From Gammaproteobacteria bacterium (GTDB taxonomy: Bacteria; Pseudomonadota; Gammaproteobacteria; Thiohalospirales; Thiohalospiraceae), in contig DRMK01000120.1 in the NCBI GenBank assembly GCA_011322575.1, positions 1 through 23,496 of the forward strand: a stretch of DNA of 23,496 nt. Direction: 5' to 3'. Below the pieces are notes generated by a model that searched no databases, had not been told where the DNA came from, and saw nothing but the letters and a program-made list of their open reading frames with translations. Positions 5,966 to 14,602 of the stretch are shown here, in pieces. Position numbers and translations under genes: made by a program. Every line of letters begins with the position of its first letter. Position 1 is the stretch's first letter.

Positions 5966-7417
5966 TCATCTGCGCCAGAAGGCCGGGGTCAACAGCACCA
6001 GAAGGGTAAAGATCTCCAGCCGCCCCAGCAGCATGGCGAAGCAGAGCATCCACTTGGCGGGATCGTTTATGTCCCGGTAGTGCAACCCCACCTCGCCCAG
6101 CCCCGGCCCCAGGTTGTTGAGCGAGGCAGCGACCGCGGAGAACGCGGTCACCTCATCCAGGCCGGTCATCATCAGGCCCAGCATGATGATGCTGAAGGTG
6201 GCCACGTAGGTGGCGAAAAACCCCCACACCGCCTCGATTACCTGCGGCGAGAGCGGCTTGCCTCCCACCTTGATGGGGATCTGCGCGGTGGGATGGATAA
6301 GCCGTTTCAGCTCCCGGATCCCCTGCTTGAACAGCAACAGGAAGCGAATCACCTTCATCCCGCCCCCCGTGGAGCCGGCCGACCCGCCGATGAAGCTGAT
6401 AAAGATGAGCAGCACCGGCAGAAACCCTGGCCAGGCGAAATACTCCACGGTGGTAAAGCCGGTGGTGGTACCGATGGAGACCACCTGGAACAGGCCATGG
6501 TGCAGCGTATCACCGAAACCCGGGAAGGTCCCCTTAAACTGCAGGTAACCGACGGTTATCACGCTGGCAGCAGCCAGAACGAGCAGATAGGTCTTGCACT
6601 CCGAGTCCTGGAAATAGGGCCGGATGGAGACAGAGCGCCAGGCCATGAAGTGTAATGCAAAGTTGATCCCGGAGAGCAGCATGAACACTACCGCCACTAT
6701 CTCAATGGATGTGCTGTTGAAATAACCGATGCTGGCATCGTGGGTGGAGAAGCCGCCAATGGCCACCGTGGAGAAGGCGTGGGCGATGGCGTCAAAGCCG
6801 CTCATCCCGGCCAGCCAGTAGGCAAAGGCGCAGGCGGCGGTGAGCCCCAAGTAGATGTACCAGAGCGCCTTGGCGGTCTCGGTGATGCGTGGCGTGAGCT
6901 TGTTGTCCTTCATCGGCCCCGGGGTCTCCGCCCGGTAGAGCTGCATGCCGCCAATCCCCAGCATGGGCAGGATGGCCACCGCCAGCACGATGATCCCCAT
7001 TCCACCCAGCCACTGCAGCTGCTGGCGATAGAACAGTATTGAGTGGGGCAGGTTGTCGATTCCCACGATCACCGTCGCCCCGGTGGTGGTGAGTCCCGAA
7101 ATGGACTCGAACACCGCATCGGTGAGCGACATGCCGGGAATATCGGACAGCATCAGGGGGACGGCGCCGGAGATCCCCAGCACGCTCCAGAACAGCACCA
7201 CCACCACGAAGCCGTCGCGCAGGCGCAGCTCCCTGCGCTGGTGGCGCGCCGGAAACCAGAGCAGCCCGCCGCTAACCAGAATCAGCACGAAGCCGAGCAG
7301 AAACGGATACAACGCCCCGTCCCCGTACGCCAGCGCCACTCCCGCCGGCGGGAGCATGGCGCTGCTGAACAGCATCAGCAGCAGGCCGACGATGCGCTGG
7401 ATTACTGCGGGCTGCAT
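5966..7417 (-). CDS. trkH: Trk potassium uptake system membrane subunit TrkH
   Basis: The product is a 483-residue integral membrane protein of the Trk/Ktr/HKT superfamily and forms the K+ pore of the Trk uptake system. The four selectivity-filter repeats are visible: SGLTTTGATV, TVAIGGFSTHD, SIGTTTGFTT and NNLGPGLGEVG. The GGSAGSTGGGMK sequence marks the intramembrane gating loop of TrkH. Length matches typical TrkH (about 480-485). It starts nine bases after the trkA stop on the same strand, with only a weak ribosome binding site, so it is likely translated from a trkA-trkH message. TrkA, encoded just upstream, is its cytoplasmic gating ring. Confidence 0.97.
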   Translation of the reverse strand: MQPAVIQRIVGLLLMLFSSAMLPPAGVALAYGDGALYPFLLGFVLILVSGGLLWFPARHQRRELRLRDGFVVVVLFWSVLGISGAVPLMLSDIPGMSLTDAVFESISGLTTTGATVIVGIDNLPHSILFYRQQLQWLGGMGIIVLAVAILPMLGIGGMQLYRAETPGPMKDNKLTPRITETAKALWYIYLGLTAACAFAYWLAGMSGFDAIAHAFSTVAIGGFSTHDASIGYFNSTSIEIVAVVFMLLSGINFALHFMAWRSVSIRPYFQDSECKTYLLVLAAASVITVGYLQFKGTFPGFGDTLHHGLFQVVSIGTTTGFTTVEYFAWPGFLPVLLIFISFIGGSAGSTGGGMKVIRFLLLFKQGIRELKRLIHPTAQIPIKVGGKPLSPQVIEAVWGFFATYVATFSIIMLGLMMTGLDEVTAFSAVAASLNNLGPGLGEVGLHYRDINDPAKWMLCFAMLLGRLEIFTLLVLLTPAFWRR

Positions 7418-7426
7418 GGTGCGGTC

Positions 7427-8803
7427 TCAGATGTAGGTGACATCCACCTGGAACAGCCGCTCCACCTCGGGGATGTGGCGCTTGTCCACCAGGAACAGGA
7501 TGATGTGGTCCTCGGGTTCGATGACGGTGTCGTGGTGGGCGATGATCACCTCGTTGCCGCGCACGATGGCGCCGATGTTGGTGCCCGGAGGAAGCTTGAG
7601 CTGATCCACGGTGCGCCCCACCACCCGGGAGGAGTCGGGATCTCCGTGCGCCACCGCCTCGATGGCCTCCGCCGCCCCGCGGCGCAAGGAGTGCACCACC
7701 ACCACGTCCCCGCGCCGCACGTGGGCCAGCAGGCTGCCGATGGTGGACTGCTGGGGAGAGATGGCGATGTCGATGTCGGTACTCTCCACCAGATCCACGT
7801 AGGAGACCCTGTTGATCAGCGACATCACCTTGCGCGCCCCCATGCGCTTGGCCAGCATGGCGGAGAGAATATTGGCCTCGTCGTCACTGGTCAGGCCGCA
7901 GAACACGTCGGTATTCTCGATATTCTCCTCCAGCAGCAGCTCCTCGTCGGCGGCATCCCCGAGCAGCACGATGGTCTTCTCCAGCTCCTCGGAGGCGATG
8001 CGCGCCTGCTCCGGATTGTGCTCGATGATCTTCACCTGGAAATTGTGCTCCAACGCCTTGGCCAGGCGCTTGCCGATGTTGCCCGCCCCGGCGATGATGA
8101 TGCGCTTGTAGGGCTTGTCCAGGCGGCGCAGCTCGCTCATCACGGCGCGTACGTGCTTCTTGGCCACGATGATGAATACTTCGTCGTCCACCTCGATCAC
8201 CGTGTCCCCATCCGGGATCACCGGCTTGCCGCGGCGGAAGATGGCCGCCACCCTGGTATCCACCCCCGGCATATGCTCGCGCAGGGTGCGCAGCGCATTG
8301 CCCACCAGTGGCCCCCCGTAGTAGGCCTTGACCGCCACCAGCTGCACCAGGCCGCCGGCGAAGTTGAGCACCTGCAGCGCCCCCGGATGTTCTATGAGGC
8401 GCTGGATGTAGTCGGTCACCAGCTGTTCGGGACTGATCAGCACATCCACCGGAAGCGCATCCTGGGCGAACAGCTGCTCCCGGTGGGCCAGGTAGCCGAC
8501 CCCACGCACCCGGGCGATCTTGGTGGGGGTGTGGAACAGGGTGTAGGCCACCTGGCAGGCCACCATGTTGGTCTCGTCGCTGTTGGTGACGGCGATGATC
8601 ATGTCGGCATCGTCCGCGCCGGCGCGACTCAGCACCTCGGGATAGGAGGCCGCCCCCGCCACCGTGCGAATATCGAGGCGATCCTGCAGACTCTGCAGCC
8701 GCTCCTGCTGGGTATCCACCACGGTTATGTCGTTGGCCTCGCTGGCCAGGTTGGCCGCCAGGGAGGAACCCACCTGGCCGGCGCCGAGAATTATTATTTT
8801 CAT
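7427..8803 (-). CDS. trkA: Trk system regulatory subunit TrkA
   Basis: This 458-residue cytoplasmic protein has the two tandem RCK (NAD-binding plus TrkA-C) units of gammaproteobacterial TrkA. The first Rossmann motif is GAGQVG (7-12), with the acidic VVDTQ at the end of strand two; the second is GAGNIG around residue 240. The C-terminal TrkA-C parts carry GNEVIIAHHD and IILFLVD. It binds NAD(H)/ATP and controls potassium flow through TrkH. The gene lies between ntrX upstream and trkH downstream. The 211-base gap from ntrX contains half of an inverted-repeat element; I see no convincing promoter there, so it may depend partly on readthrough from ntrYX. Confidence 0.97.
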   Translation of the reverse strand: MKIIILGAGQVGSSLAANLASEANDITVVDTQQERLQSLQDRLDIRTVAGAASYPEVLSRAGADDADMIIAVTNSDETNMVACQVAYTLFHTPTKIARVRGVGYLAHREQLFAQDALPVDVLISPEQLVTDYIQRLIEHPGALQVLNFAGGLVQLVAVKAYYGGPLVGNALRTLREHMPGVDTRVAAIFRRGKPVIPDGDTVIEVDDEVFIIVAKKHVRAVMSELRRLDKPYKRIIIAGAGNIGKRLAKALEHNFQVKIIEHNPEQARIASEELEKTIVLLGDAADEELLLEENIENTDVFCGLTSDDEANILSAMLAKRMGARKVMSLINRVSYVDLVESTDIDIAISPQQSTIGSLLAHVRRGDVVVVHSLRRGAAEAIEAVAHGDPDSSRVVGRTVDQLKLPPGTNIGAIVRGNEVIIAHHDTVIEPEDHIILFLVDKRHIPEVERLFQVDVTYI

Positions 8804-8899
8804 GGTAGTAACGAACTCCGCTCAGCTCCCGCCGGACCCCGCCCCAACAGGGCGCGTAGAGGAGGAATCACCACCGTTTCCGCTGGAGATTTCAGCATG

Positions 8900-8991
8900 C
8901 CCCAATCCCCTTCCGCCGGCCATTCTCCGATGGGAACTCCGCCAGTCAAGGATGATTTGCCAATTTTACCCACGCGATTTGGGGAAGACCC
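8900..8991 (+). repeat. Inverted-repeat element, copy C (right arm only)
   Basis: This stretch aligns with 3147-3236 of the full element. It begins with CCCCAATCCCCTT, then has TCAAGGATGATTTGCCA, ATTTTACCCACGCGATTT and ends GAAGACCC. The middle of the arm is diverged (GATGGGAACTCC in place of GGCGTGCATTCTG). The preceding bases ATTTCAGCATG may be a remnant of the interior (3136-3146), but no left arm is found. It lies 23 bases beyond the ntrX stop and about 100 bases upstream of trkA. Confidence 0.8.
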
Positions 8992-9014
8992 CTCCGGAAT
9001 AGGCGCACAGTGTG

Positions 9015-10406
9015 CTACGCGGAGCCCTTCCCTGCAAGCTCCTTGTGATTGATTCCCAGGGTGCGCAGCTTGCGGTAGAGATGGGTGCGCTCGATACCCG
9101 CCACCTGGGCGACCTTGCCCACGTTGCCCCCCAGCTTGCGCAGCTGGTGCTCCAGGTAGGCTCTCTCGAACCGTTCACGCGCCTCGCGCAGTGGCAGGTC
9201 GAACTCGGGCTGATAGGCGGCCAGGGAGCCGTTGCCGACATGCTTCGCCCCCCCCGAACCCAGTACCGCCTCGATCTCCTCCCGATCGATCTCGTCGCCG
9301 TTACCCACGATCAGCAGGCGCTGCACCAGGTTGGCCAGTTCGCGCACGTTGCCTGGCCAGGGGTAGTTGCGCAGATGGTTCTGGGCCGCCACGGTAAAGC
9401 TGCGGTAGGGCAGGTTCTCCCGGGTGGCGTAGAAGTCGGCATAGTACGCCAGCAGCTCCGGGATGTCTTCGCAACGCTCGCGCAGCGGCGGCACGTAGAG
9501 GGGCAGCTCGTTGAGCTTGTAGTAGAGATCCTGACGGAAACTCCCCTCGTTGACCAACGCCTCCAGGTCGTGATGGGTGGCGGCGATTACCCGGACATCG
9601 GTCTGCACCGCCTCCAGGCCGTTTACCCGGTGGAACCGCCGGTTCTGCAGGGCGCTGTAGAGCCGCGCCTGCACCGACGGCTCCATCTCCGCCACATCCT
9701 CCACGAACAGGGTCCCGCCGTTGGCCTGCTCCAGCCGCCCGAAGCGGATCTGGCCGTCGCGCTCGCTGCCGAACAGCTCCTCGTTGGCGTCCTGCTCGGC
9801 GAAGGAGGAGATGTTGATCTCCACGAAGGGACCATCCTTGCGGCCGCTCAGGCTGTGCAGGTAGCGCGCCAGCAGATGCTTGCCGGTCCCGGACTCGCCG
9901 CTCAGCAGCACGCCGTTGTCGTGCTGCGCGAACCTCTTAATATGTTCGCAGATCTGCCGCATCGCGGCGCTCTTGCCCACCGGCTTGGTGCGGTGGTAGC
10001 TGTAGCGCCGCAGATCGGTGTTCTCCCGCCTCAGCTTGTCGGTTCGGAGGGTGTTTTCCACGGTGAGCAGCAGCTTGGCCAGGGAGAGCGGTTTCTCGAT
10101 GAAGTCGTATGCCCCCAGCCGGGTGGCCTCCACCGCGGTCTCTATGGTGGCATGGCCGGACATGACGATAACCGACATGTCCAAACCACCGTTGGCCGAC
10201 CACTCCTTGAGCAGGGTGATGCCGTCCACGTCCGGCATCCAGATGTCCAGCAGCACCAGATCCGGCCGTCGCAGACGCCGCGCCCGGCGCGCCTGCTCGG
10301 CGTTCTCCGCCACCAGCACCTCGTACCCCTCCTCCTCCAGAATCTCCTTGACCAGCTGGCGGATCTCCGGCTCATCGTCCACCACCAGTATGTACGGCGT
10401 ACTCAT
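9015..10406 (-). CDS. ntrX: NtrX-type response regulator, AAA+ with atypical sigma54 contact region
   Basis: This 463-residue protein has a receiver domain (about 5-118; D10, D11, phosphoacceptor D54, S83, K105), an AAA+ domain (about 142-375; Walker A GESGTGK at 170-176) and a Fis-type helix-turn-helix (about 405-453). The order fits NtrC-family regulators, and the neighbouring ntrY kinase with a four-base ATGA overlap identifies it as NtrX. Two oddities: the region after ELFG, where sigma54 activators carry GAFTGA, reads SERDGQIRFGRLEQA, and Walker B reads LFVEDV instead of the usual LFLDE. It therefore probably does not activate sigma54 promoters in the classical way, though it should still bind DNA. 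NtrYX systems are linked to nitrogen, redox and envelope control in other proteobacteria. Confidence 0.93.
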   Translation of the reverse strand: MSTPYILVVDDEPEIRQLVKEILEEEGYEVLVAENAEQARRARRLRRPDLVLLDIWMPDVDGITLLKEWSANGGLDMSVIVMSGHATIETAVEATRLGAYDFIEKPLSLAKLLLTVENTLRTDKLRRENTDLRRYSYHRTKPVGKSAAMRQICEHIKRFAQHDNGVLLSGESGTGKHLLARYLHSLSGRKDGPFVEINISSFAEQDANEELFGSERDGQIRFGRLEQANGGTLFVEDVAEMEPSVQARLYSALQNRRFHRVNGLEAVQTDVRVIAATHHDLEALVNEGSFRQDLYYKLNELPLYVPPLRERCEDIPELLAYYADFYATRENLPYRSFTVAAQNHLRNYPWPGNVRELANLVQRLLIVGNGDEIDREEIEAVLGSGGAKHVGNGSLAAYQPEFDLPLREARERFERAYLEHQLRKLGGNVGKVAQVAGIERTHLYRKLRTLGINHKELAGKGSA

Positions 10407-12643
10407 GCCCGTCTCTCCCTTACTTCGGCGGAGAACGACCGCTGGCTACCGGGCAGCCTTATGACGAAACCGGCGCCGCCCGAGGGCAGGTTCTCCGCAT
10501 ATATCACTCCATTGTGCTCTTCCACGATCTTCTTTACCACCGCGAGGCCCAGGCCGGTGCCCTTGGGTTTGGTGGTTATGTATGGCTCGAACAGGTGCGC
10601 CATAACCTCCTCCGGGATCCCCGGCCCGTTGTCCTCCACGCGCAGCTCCACGAACCGGCCATCCTGCTCGTCGTGCCAGCGGGTGCGCAGCATGATGCGC
10701 GCGCCCTCCCGGCCCGCCACGGTCTCCTGGGCATTCTTGATGAGATTGTTGAGCAGCTGGCGCATACGCCCCGCATCCGCATCCACCGGCGGGATCCCCT
10801 CCTCCAGATCCAGCTGGAAGGCTGTCTCGCCCTCCCCCACGCGGTAGAGATCCACCACCTCACCGATCAGCTGGTTGAAATCCAGGGGACGCAGATGCAG
10901 CTCCGGAGAACGCGCATAGTCGGAGAACGCCTTGACCATCTCCTTGAGCGCCTCCACCTGCTGCACGATGGTATGGGTCGAGCGATCCAGCAGCCCCGCC
11001 TCCTCCTCCGGCAGGCTGTCCAGATACCTGCGCCGCATGCGCTCCGCCGAGAGCTGGATGGGGGTCAGCGGATTCTTTATCTCGTGCGCCAGGCGCCGCG
11101 CCACCTCGCTCCACGCGGCGTCCCTCTGGGAGCGGATCTGGCTGGTGATGTCGTCGAAGACGATTACCTGGTCGTGCTGCATGTCTCCCTTGCGGCGCAG
11201 CACCGTGGCCCGGCACAGCAGTATCTGCCTGCCGCTGTCGCCGAACAGCACCACCTCCTCGCGCCACTCGTCATCCTCCTGGATGGAGATATGGGGAAGG
11301 AGAACCGCAGCCAGGGGCGCCAGGTGGGGATGTCTTTGCGCAACGGACTCCAGGGTACCCCCTACCAGCTCCTCGAGCGGCACATCCAGGATCGCCGCCG
11401 CGGCCGGGTTGGCGGTGTGCAGGATACCATCCATACCCACTGTCAGCACACCGGAGGAGAGCCGCTTGAGGATCGCCTCCAGATAGGCGCGTTGGGTCTC
11501 TATGTGCTGCTGGCTGCGCTGTGCCTCGTCACGCGCCTGCGCCAGGCGCTGGGTCATCTCGTTGAACGACCGCGCCAGGTGGCCGAACTCGTCGTGACTG
11601 CGCACCGGCAAACGCCGCTCGTAGTCCCCGGTGGCGACGGCGCGGGTACCGCGCACCAGATCCCGGATTGGCGCCACCAGCCGGTGGGCATACATGAACG
11701 CCGCCCACACCGCAGTGAGCATGGTGAGCAGCAGCACCAGGGATAGGGTGATGGTGAAACTGTATTTCAGCGGCTTGCGCAGGAAGCTAAGCTCGGTGTA
11801 TTTGGTATAGGCCTGCTGCACGTTCTCCGCCAAGGTGCTGACCCGCGGTGGCACCGTATAGAGCGCCTGCAGGAGGCGTGCATCCTGGAGCCACAGGGTG
11901 CCGGGAAGATTGAGCACCACCCTGATCCGGGTACGGCTCTCGTCGAACGGCTCCAGCCCCACGTAGGACTCCCCCCTGCGCAGCTGCATCAGGATCGCTT
12001 CGTTGGGTCGGCTGGCGGTCAGGTGGTTCAGATTCTTGTGGCTGCTGGCGATGGGGCGGCCGCTGATGGCGAACAGGGCGAGCTCCTCGGCACCGCTCCG
12101 TTCGCGCAGGTCGTTCAGCAGCAGCGCCAGGGAGCGGTTCTCCACCCCGACCAGCTCGTCAGCCAGTTTCCCGGTAGTATGCAGCAGCTCGCGCATGCGC
12201 ACGTTGAGGGAGGCGCGGCTCAGCTCCAGACTGTTCTGCAGCGCCTCCTCTATGGTTGCGTCGAACCAGCTGTCCACCCCCCGATGGATGAACTCCAGCG
12301 AAAAATAGTACATTACCGACACCGGAGCTATGGAGAGGATGGTGAACAGCACCACCAGGCGCAGCTTCATCCTGGAACCCGCGGCATGGCGCCGGTACTG
12401 AGAGATCATCTGCTGCAGCTGGTAGAGTATCAGTACCGACAGCAGCACCAGCGCCACTATGTTTGCCACCAGCAGGGAGCTATAGTAGTTGCTGAACAGG
12501 GTGGAATCCCGGGCCGCGCCGATCATCAGGTAGAGGGAGGCCAGCAGCAGAACCACCAGCAGAATCAGCAGGCGCGGCCCGGTGATCACCCGGACCACCT
12601 TGCGCCAGCCACGATTCAGATCCGCGGTGCCCATGTGTACCAC
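10403..12643 (-). CDS. ntrY: NtrY-type membrane sensor histidine kinase
   Basis: This 746-residue kinase has N-terminal transmembrane segments near 24-42, 58-78 and 96-116, an extracytoplasmic region, and another segment near 295-318. A HAMP domain (about 318-372), a PAS-like domain (about 385-500), a HisKA domain with LAHEIKNPLTP (phosphoacceptor H520) and an HATPase domain follow, with N-box NNLIKNAQE, DNGPGIP and KGTGLGLAVV. That layout is characteristic of NtrY rather than soluble NtrB. It should phosphorylate NtrX. The frame opens with a GTG at 12643; the ATG at 12634, three codons in, is an equally good start. Either overlaps the end of the DUF4390 gene by 19-28 bases, and the 3' end overlaps ntrX by four, so the three genes are probably one operon. 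Confidence 0.95.
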   Translation of the reverse strand: MVHMGTADLNRGWRKVVRVITGPRLLILLVVLLLASLYLMIGAARDSTLFSNYYSSLLVANIVALVLLSVLILYQLQQMISQYRRHAAGSRMKLRLVVLFTILSIAPVSVMYYFSLEFIHRGVDSWFDATIEEALQNSLELSRASLNVRMRELLHTTGKLADELVGVENRSLALLLNDLRERSGAEELALFAISGRPIASSHKNLNHLTASRPNEAILMQLRRGESYVGLEPFDESRTRIRVVLNLPGTLWLQDARLLQALYTVPPRVSTLAENVQQAYTKYTELSFLRKPLKYSFTITLSLVLLLTMLTAVWAAFMYAHRLVAPIRDLVRGTRAVATGDYERRLPVRSHDEFGHLARSFNEMTQRLAQARDEAQRSQQHIETQRAYLEAILKRLSSGVLTVGMDGILHTANPAAAAILDVPLEELVGGTLESVAQRHPHLAPLAAVLLPHISIQEDDEWREEVVLFGDSGRQILLCRATVLRRKGDMQHDQVIVFDDITSQIRSQRDAAWSEVARRLAHEIKNPLTPIQLSAERMRRRYLDSLPEEEAGLLDRSTHTIVQQVEALKEMVKAFSDYARSPELHLRPLDFNQLIGEVVDLYRVGEGETAFQLDLEEGIPPVDADAGRMRQLLNNLIKNAQETVAGREGARIMLRTRWHDEQDGRFVELRVEDNGPGIPEEVMAHLFEPYITTKPKGTGLGLAVVKKIVEEHNGVIYAENLPSGGAGFVIRLPGSQRSFSAEVRERRA

Positions 12644-13230
12644 TCACTGGTGAGACGCCAGCGCGACGACAGATAGGCCAGCAGACGCAGTGGCTGCGGC
12701 AGTGACTCGATGTCCAGGGCTACCCGCATGCGCGCCGTGTACTGCCCGCCGGAGGGGAGCAGATTGGCATCCAGAAGAGGGAGATCCTTGAGCCGCCCCA
12801 GCGCCTCCAGGGCGTCGTCCAGCTTCTGATAGCTGGTTTCGGTGCCCATGTTAAGGTTGCTGAGCACGTAGTGCTGGGCGAGGGCGAAATAGCGCAGGCG
12901 GTAACGCTGCTTGATCACTGCCAGGCGCTCGTCCCACCAAGGCCAGGGGCGGTTCTGCAACAGCTCGATGCGCAGCTCTATGGTCAGCGGGACCCCGTTG
13001 TGCAGCGCCTCCAGCACCGGCCTGGTGAGTTCGTAGTGGATCTCCGCATTCACCATATAGACGCGGTTGTCCAGATAGAGATGGGCGCTGCGGATGGTAA
13101 AGGGTTGCGCCTCTGCTCTGGCCAGGAGAGGCGAGGCCAGCAGCAGGGTGACGATCAGCAGATCGGTCAGATAGCGGCCGTTGCCGATACGCAGCATGTT
13201 TACCGTATACAAGAGGCGGTCATCCCGCAT
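12616..13230 (-). CDS. DUF4390 family exported protein
   Basis: This protein has 204 residues and a signal-peptide-like hydrophobic stretch (YLTDLLIVTLLLASPLLARAEA, about 20-41), followed by a soluble region with IRSAHLYLDNRVYMVNAEI, an RPWPWWDE block and a C-terminal SEWYTW. These features and its place between rsmB and ntrY match the DUF4390 family of proteobacteria, which has no known function. It probably acts in the periplasm or at the membrane, and the gene overlap with ntrY suggests a link to NtrY signal input, which is inference. The ATG at 13230 has GAGGTG about seven bases upstream; an internal ATG at 13197 would shorten the charged N-terminus and is an alternative start. Confidence 0.85.
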   Translation of the reverse strand: MRDDRLLYTVNMLRIGNGRYLTDLLIVTLLLASPLLARAEAQPFTIRSAHLYLDNRVYMVNAEIHYELTRPVLEALHNGVPLTIELRIELLQNRPWPWWDERLAVIKQRYRLRYFALAQHYVLSNLNMGTETSYQKLDDALEALGRLKDLPLLDANLLPSGGQYTARMRVALDIESLPQPLRLLAYLSSRWRLTSEWYTWAPRI

Positions 13231-13266
13231 CTTTCACCACCTCTCCCCAGGAGATAGCCGGGCGCG

Positions 13267-13299
13267 CCGCCTCTCTACCCACGACAGCGGGAGAGGCGG
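13267..13299 (-). other. Hairpin directly after rsmB
   Basis: CCGCCTCTC (13267-13275) pairs perfectly with GAGAGGCGG (13291-13299) across a 15-base loop. It begins one base after the rsmB stop codon, reading on the minus strand. No T-run follows on either strand, so it is not a standard intrinsic terminator; it could protect or process the message between rsmB and DUF4390, or be incidental. Confidence 0.35.
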
Positions 13300-13300
13300 G

Positions 13301-14602
13301 TTAGCATACCTTCTGCAGACGTGCATAATAGAAACCGTCCATCTGGTCTTCTCCGGGCAAAACCTGCCTTCCCACCAATGTTGCCCTCCCCCACCCTGCA
13401 GCTATGGGCAGCTCCCTGGCATCTGGGTGTTTGTCAATGAAATCCGCCACTTGCTGGACATTTTCCCGTTTCAGGACGGAGCAAGTCGCATATAACAGAA
13501 TACCGCCAGGCTTGAGTAAAAACCACAACGACTCCAGGATTTGTTGCTGTTTCGCCACAAGTGCGGATATGTCACTCTCCCGCCGCAACAGCTTGATATC
13601 GGGGTGGCGCCGGATCACCCCGCTGGCCGAGCAGGGGGCGTCCAGCAGGATACGGTCGAACCATCTGCCATCCCACCACTGCCGGGGATCGGCGGCATCC
13701 CCGACATGCAGCCGTGCCTCCAGGGCCAGGCGGGTGAGATTCTGCCGCACCAGTTGCAGGCGCTGCGCATCACTGTCCAGGGCCACCAGCTCGGCCAGAT
13801 CCGGCTGCAGCTCGAGCAGGTGCGCCGTCTTGCCCCCCGGCGCCGCGCAGGCGTCCAGCACCCGATCCCCTGGCTGGGGATCCAGCAGCCGCGCGGCCAG
13901 CTGGGCGGCGCCATCCTGCACCGACGCCTCGCCCGCGGCGAACCCCGGCAGCTCCTGCACCTCCACCGCCCGCTCCAGGATCACCCCCTCCGGGGCGTGG
14001 GGCGACGGGTTCCCCTCCATGCCGGCGGAACGCAGCTTGCGCAGCCACGCGTCGCGCCCCATGCGGCGCCGGTTGATGCGCAACGTCATGGGAGCCTGGG
14101 CGTTATTGGCGGCCACCAGCTGCGGCCACTGCTCCGGCCAGTCGTGGCGCAGCATATCGAACATCCAGCGCGGATGGGCGCAGGCGGTGGCGGGATCCCG
14201 ATCCACCAGCTCCAGGGTCCGCTCCGCGCTGCGCAGGAAGGCGCGCAACACCGCATTGATCATCCGGCCCGCCCAGGGCTTACCGATGGCGCGGGCAAGC
14301 GCTACCGTCTCGGAGACGGCGGCATGGTCCGGAACCCGCAGATGGATCAGCTGGTACAGTCCCAGCAGCAGGATAAGCTGCAGCTCCCGGTCACGGCGCC
14401 GCAGGGGGCGCTCCAGATGACGCGCGGCGCACGCCTCGAGCCGTGGCAGAAAACGCAGCACCCCGAAGGCCAGCTGGCGGGCGAAAGCCCGGTCGCGGGA
14501 TTCCGGGATCTGCGCCAGGATCTCTGGTGTAAGCGTGGCGAGCGAGCGGCCCTGCTCCAGCACCCCGCTCACGATCAGCAGTGCGGCGCGGCGCGGTTTC
14601 AT
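13301..14602 (-). CDS. rsmB: 16S rRNA (cytosine(967)-C(5))-methyltransferase RsmB
   Basis: The ATG at 14602 overlaps the fmt stop as ATGA and gives 433 residues, the usual RsmB length; the frame open to 14905 is only antisense-like extension inside fmt. Residues 1-130 form a NusB-like RNA-binding domain. The SAM-binding motif is DACAAPGGKTAHLLEL (250-265), motif IV DAPCSASGVIRRHPDIK (321-337, C324), and motif VI ATCSVLKREN (372-381) supplies the catalytic C374. It methylates C967 of 16S rRNA before subunit assembly. It is the third gene of a def-fmt-rsmB unit. The last 80 or so codons (about 13330-13570) look visibly less GC-rich than the rest of the gene. Confidence 0.97.
   Translation of the reverse strand: MKPRRAALLIVSGVLEQGRSLATLTPEILAQIPESRDRAFARQLAFGVLRFLPRLEACAARHLERPLRRRDRELQLILLLGLYQLIHLRVPDHAAVSETVALARAIGKPWAGRMINAVLRAFLRSAERTLELVDRDPATACAHPRWMFDMLRHDWPEQWPQLVAANNAQAPMTLRINRRRMGRDAWLRKLRSAGMEGNPSPHAPEGVILERAVEVQELPGFAAGEASVQDGAAQLAARLLDPQPGDRVLDACAAPGGKTAHLLELQPDLAELVALDSDAQRLQLVRQNLTRLALEARLHVGDAADPRQWWDGRWFDRILLDAPCSASGVIRRHPDIKLLRRESDISALVAKQQQILESLWFLLKPGGILLYATCSVLKRENVQQVADFIDKHPDARELPIAAGWGRATLVGRQVLPGEDQMDGFYYARLQKVC

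Noticed and set aside
7043..9052. 669-residue open frame on the plus strand
   Set aside because: It is antisense to trkH and trkA, with a His/Gln/Gly-rich low-complexity composition and no recognisable motif.
9012..10847. 611-residue open frame on the plus strand
   Set aside because: It is antisense to ntrX and the end of ntrY; the minus-strand genes have full domain sets, this has none.
13267..13299. Hairpin after rsmB as an intrinsic terminator
   Set aside because: No T-run follows the stem on either strand; it is kept only as a low-confidence structural feature.
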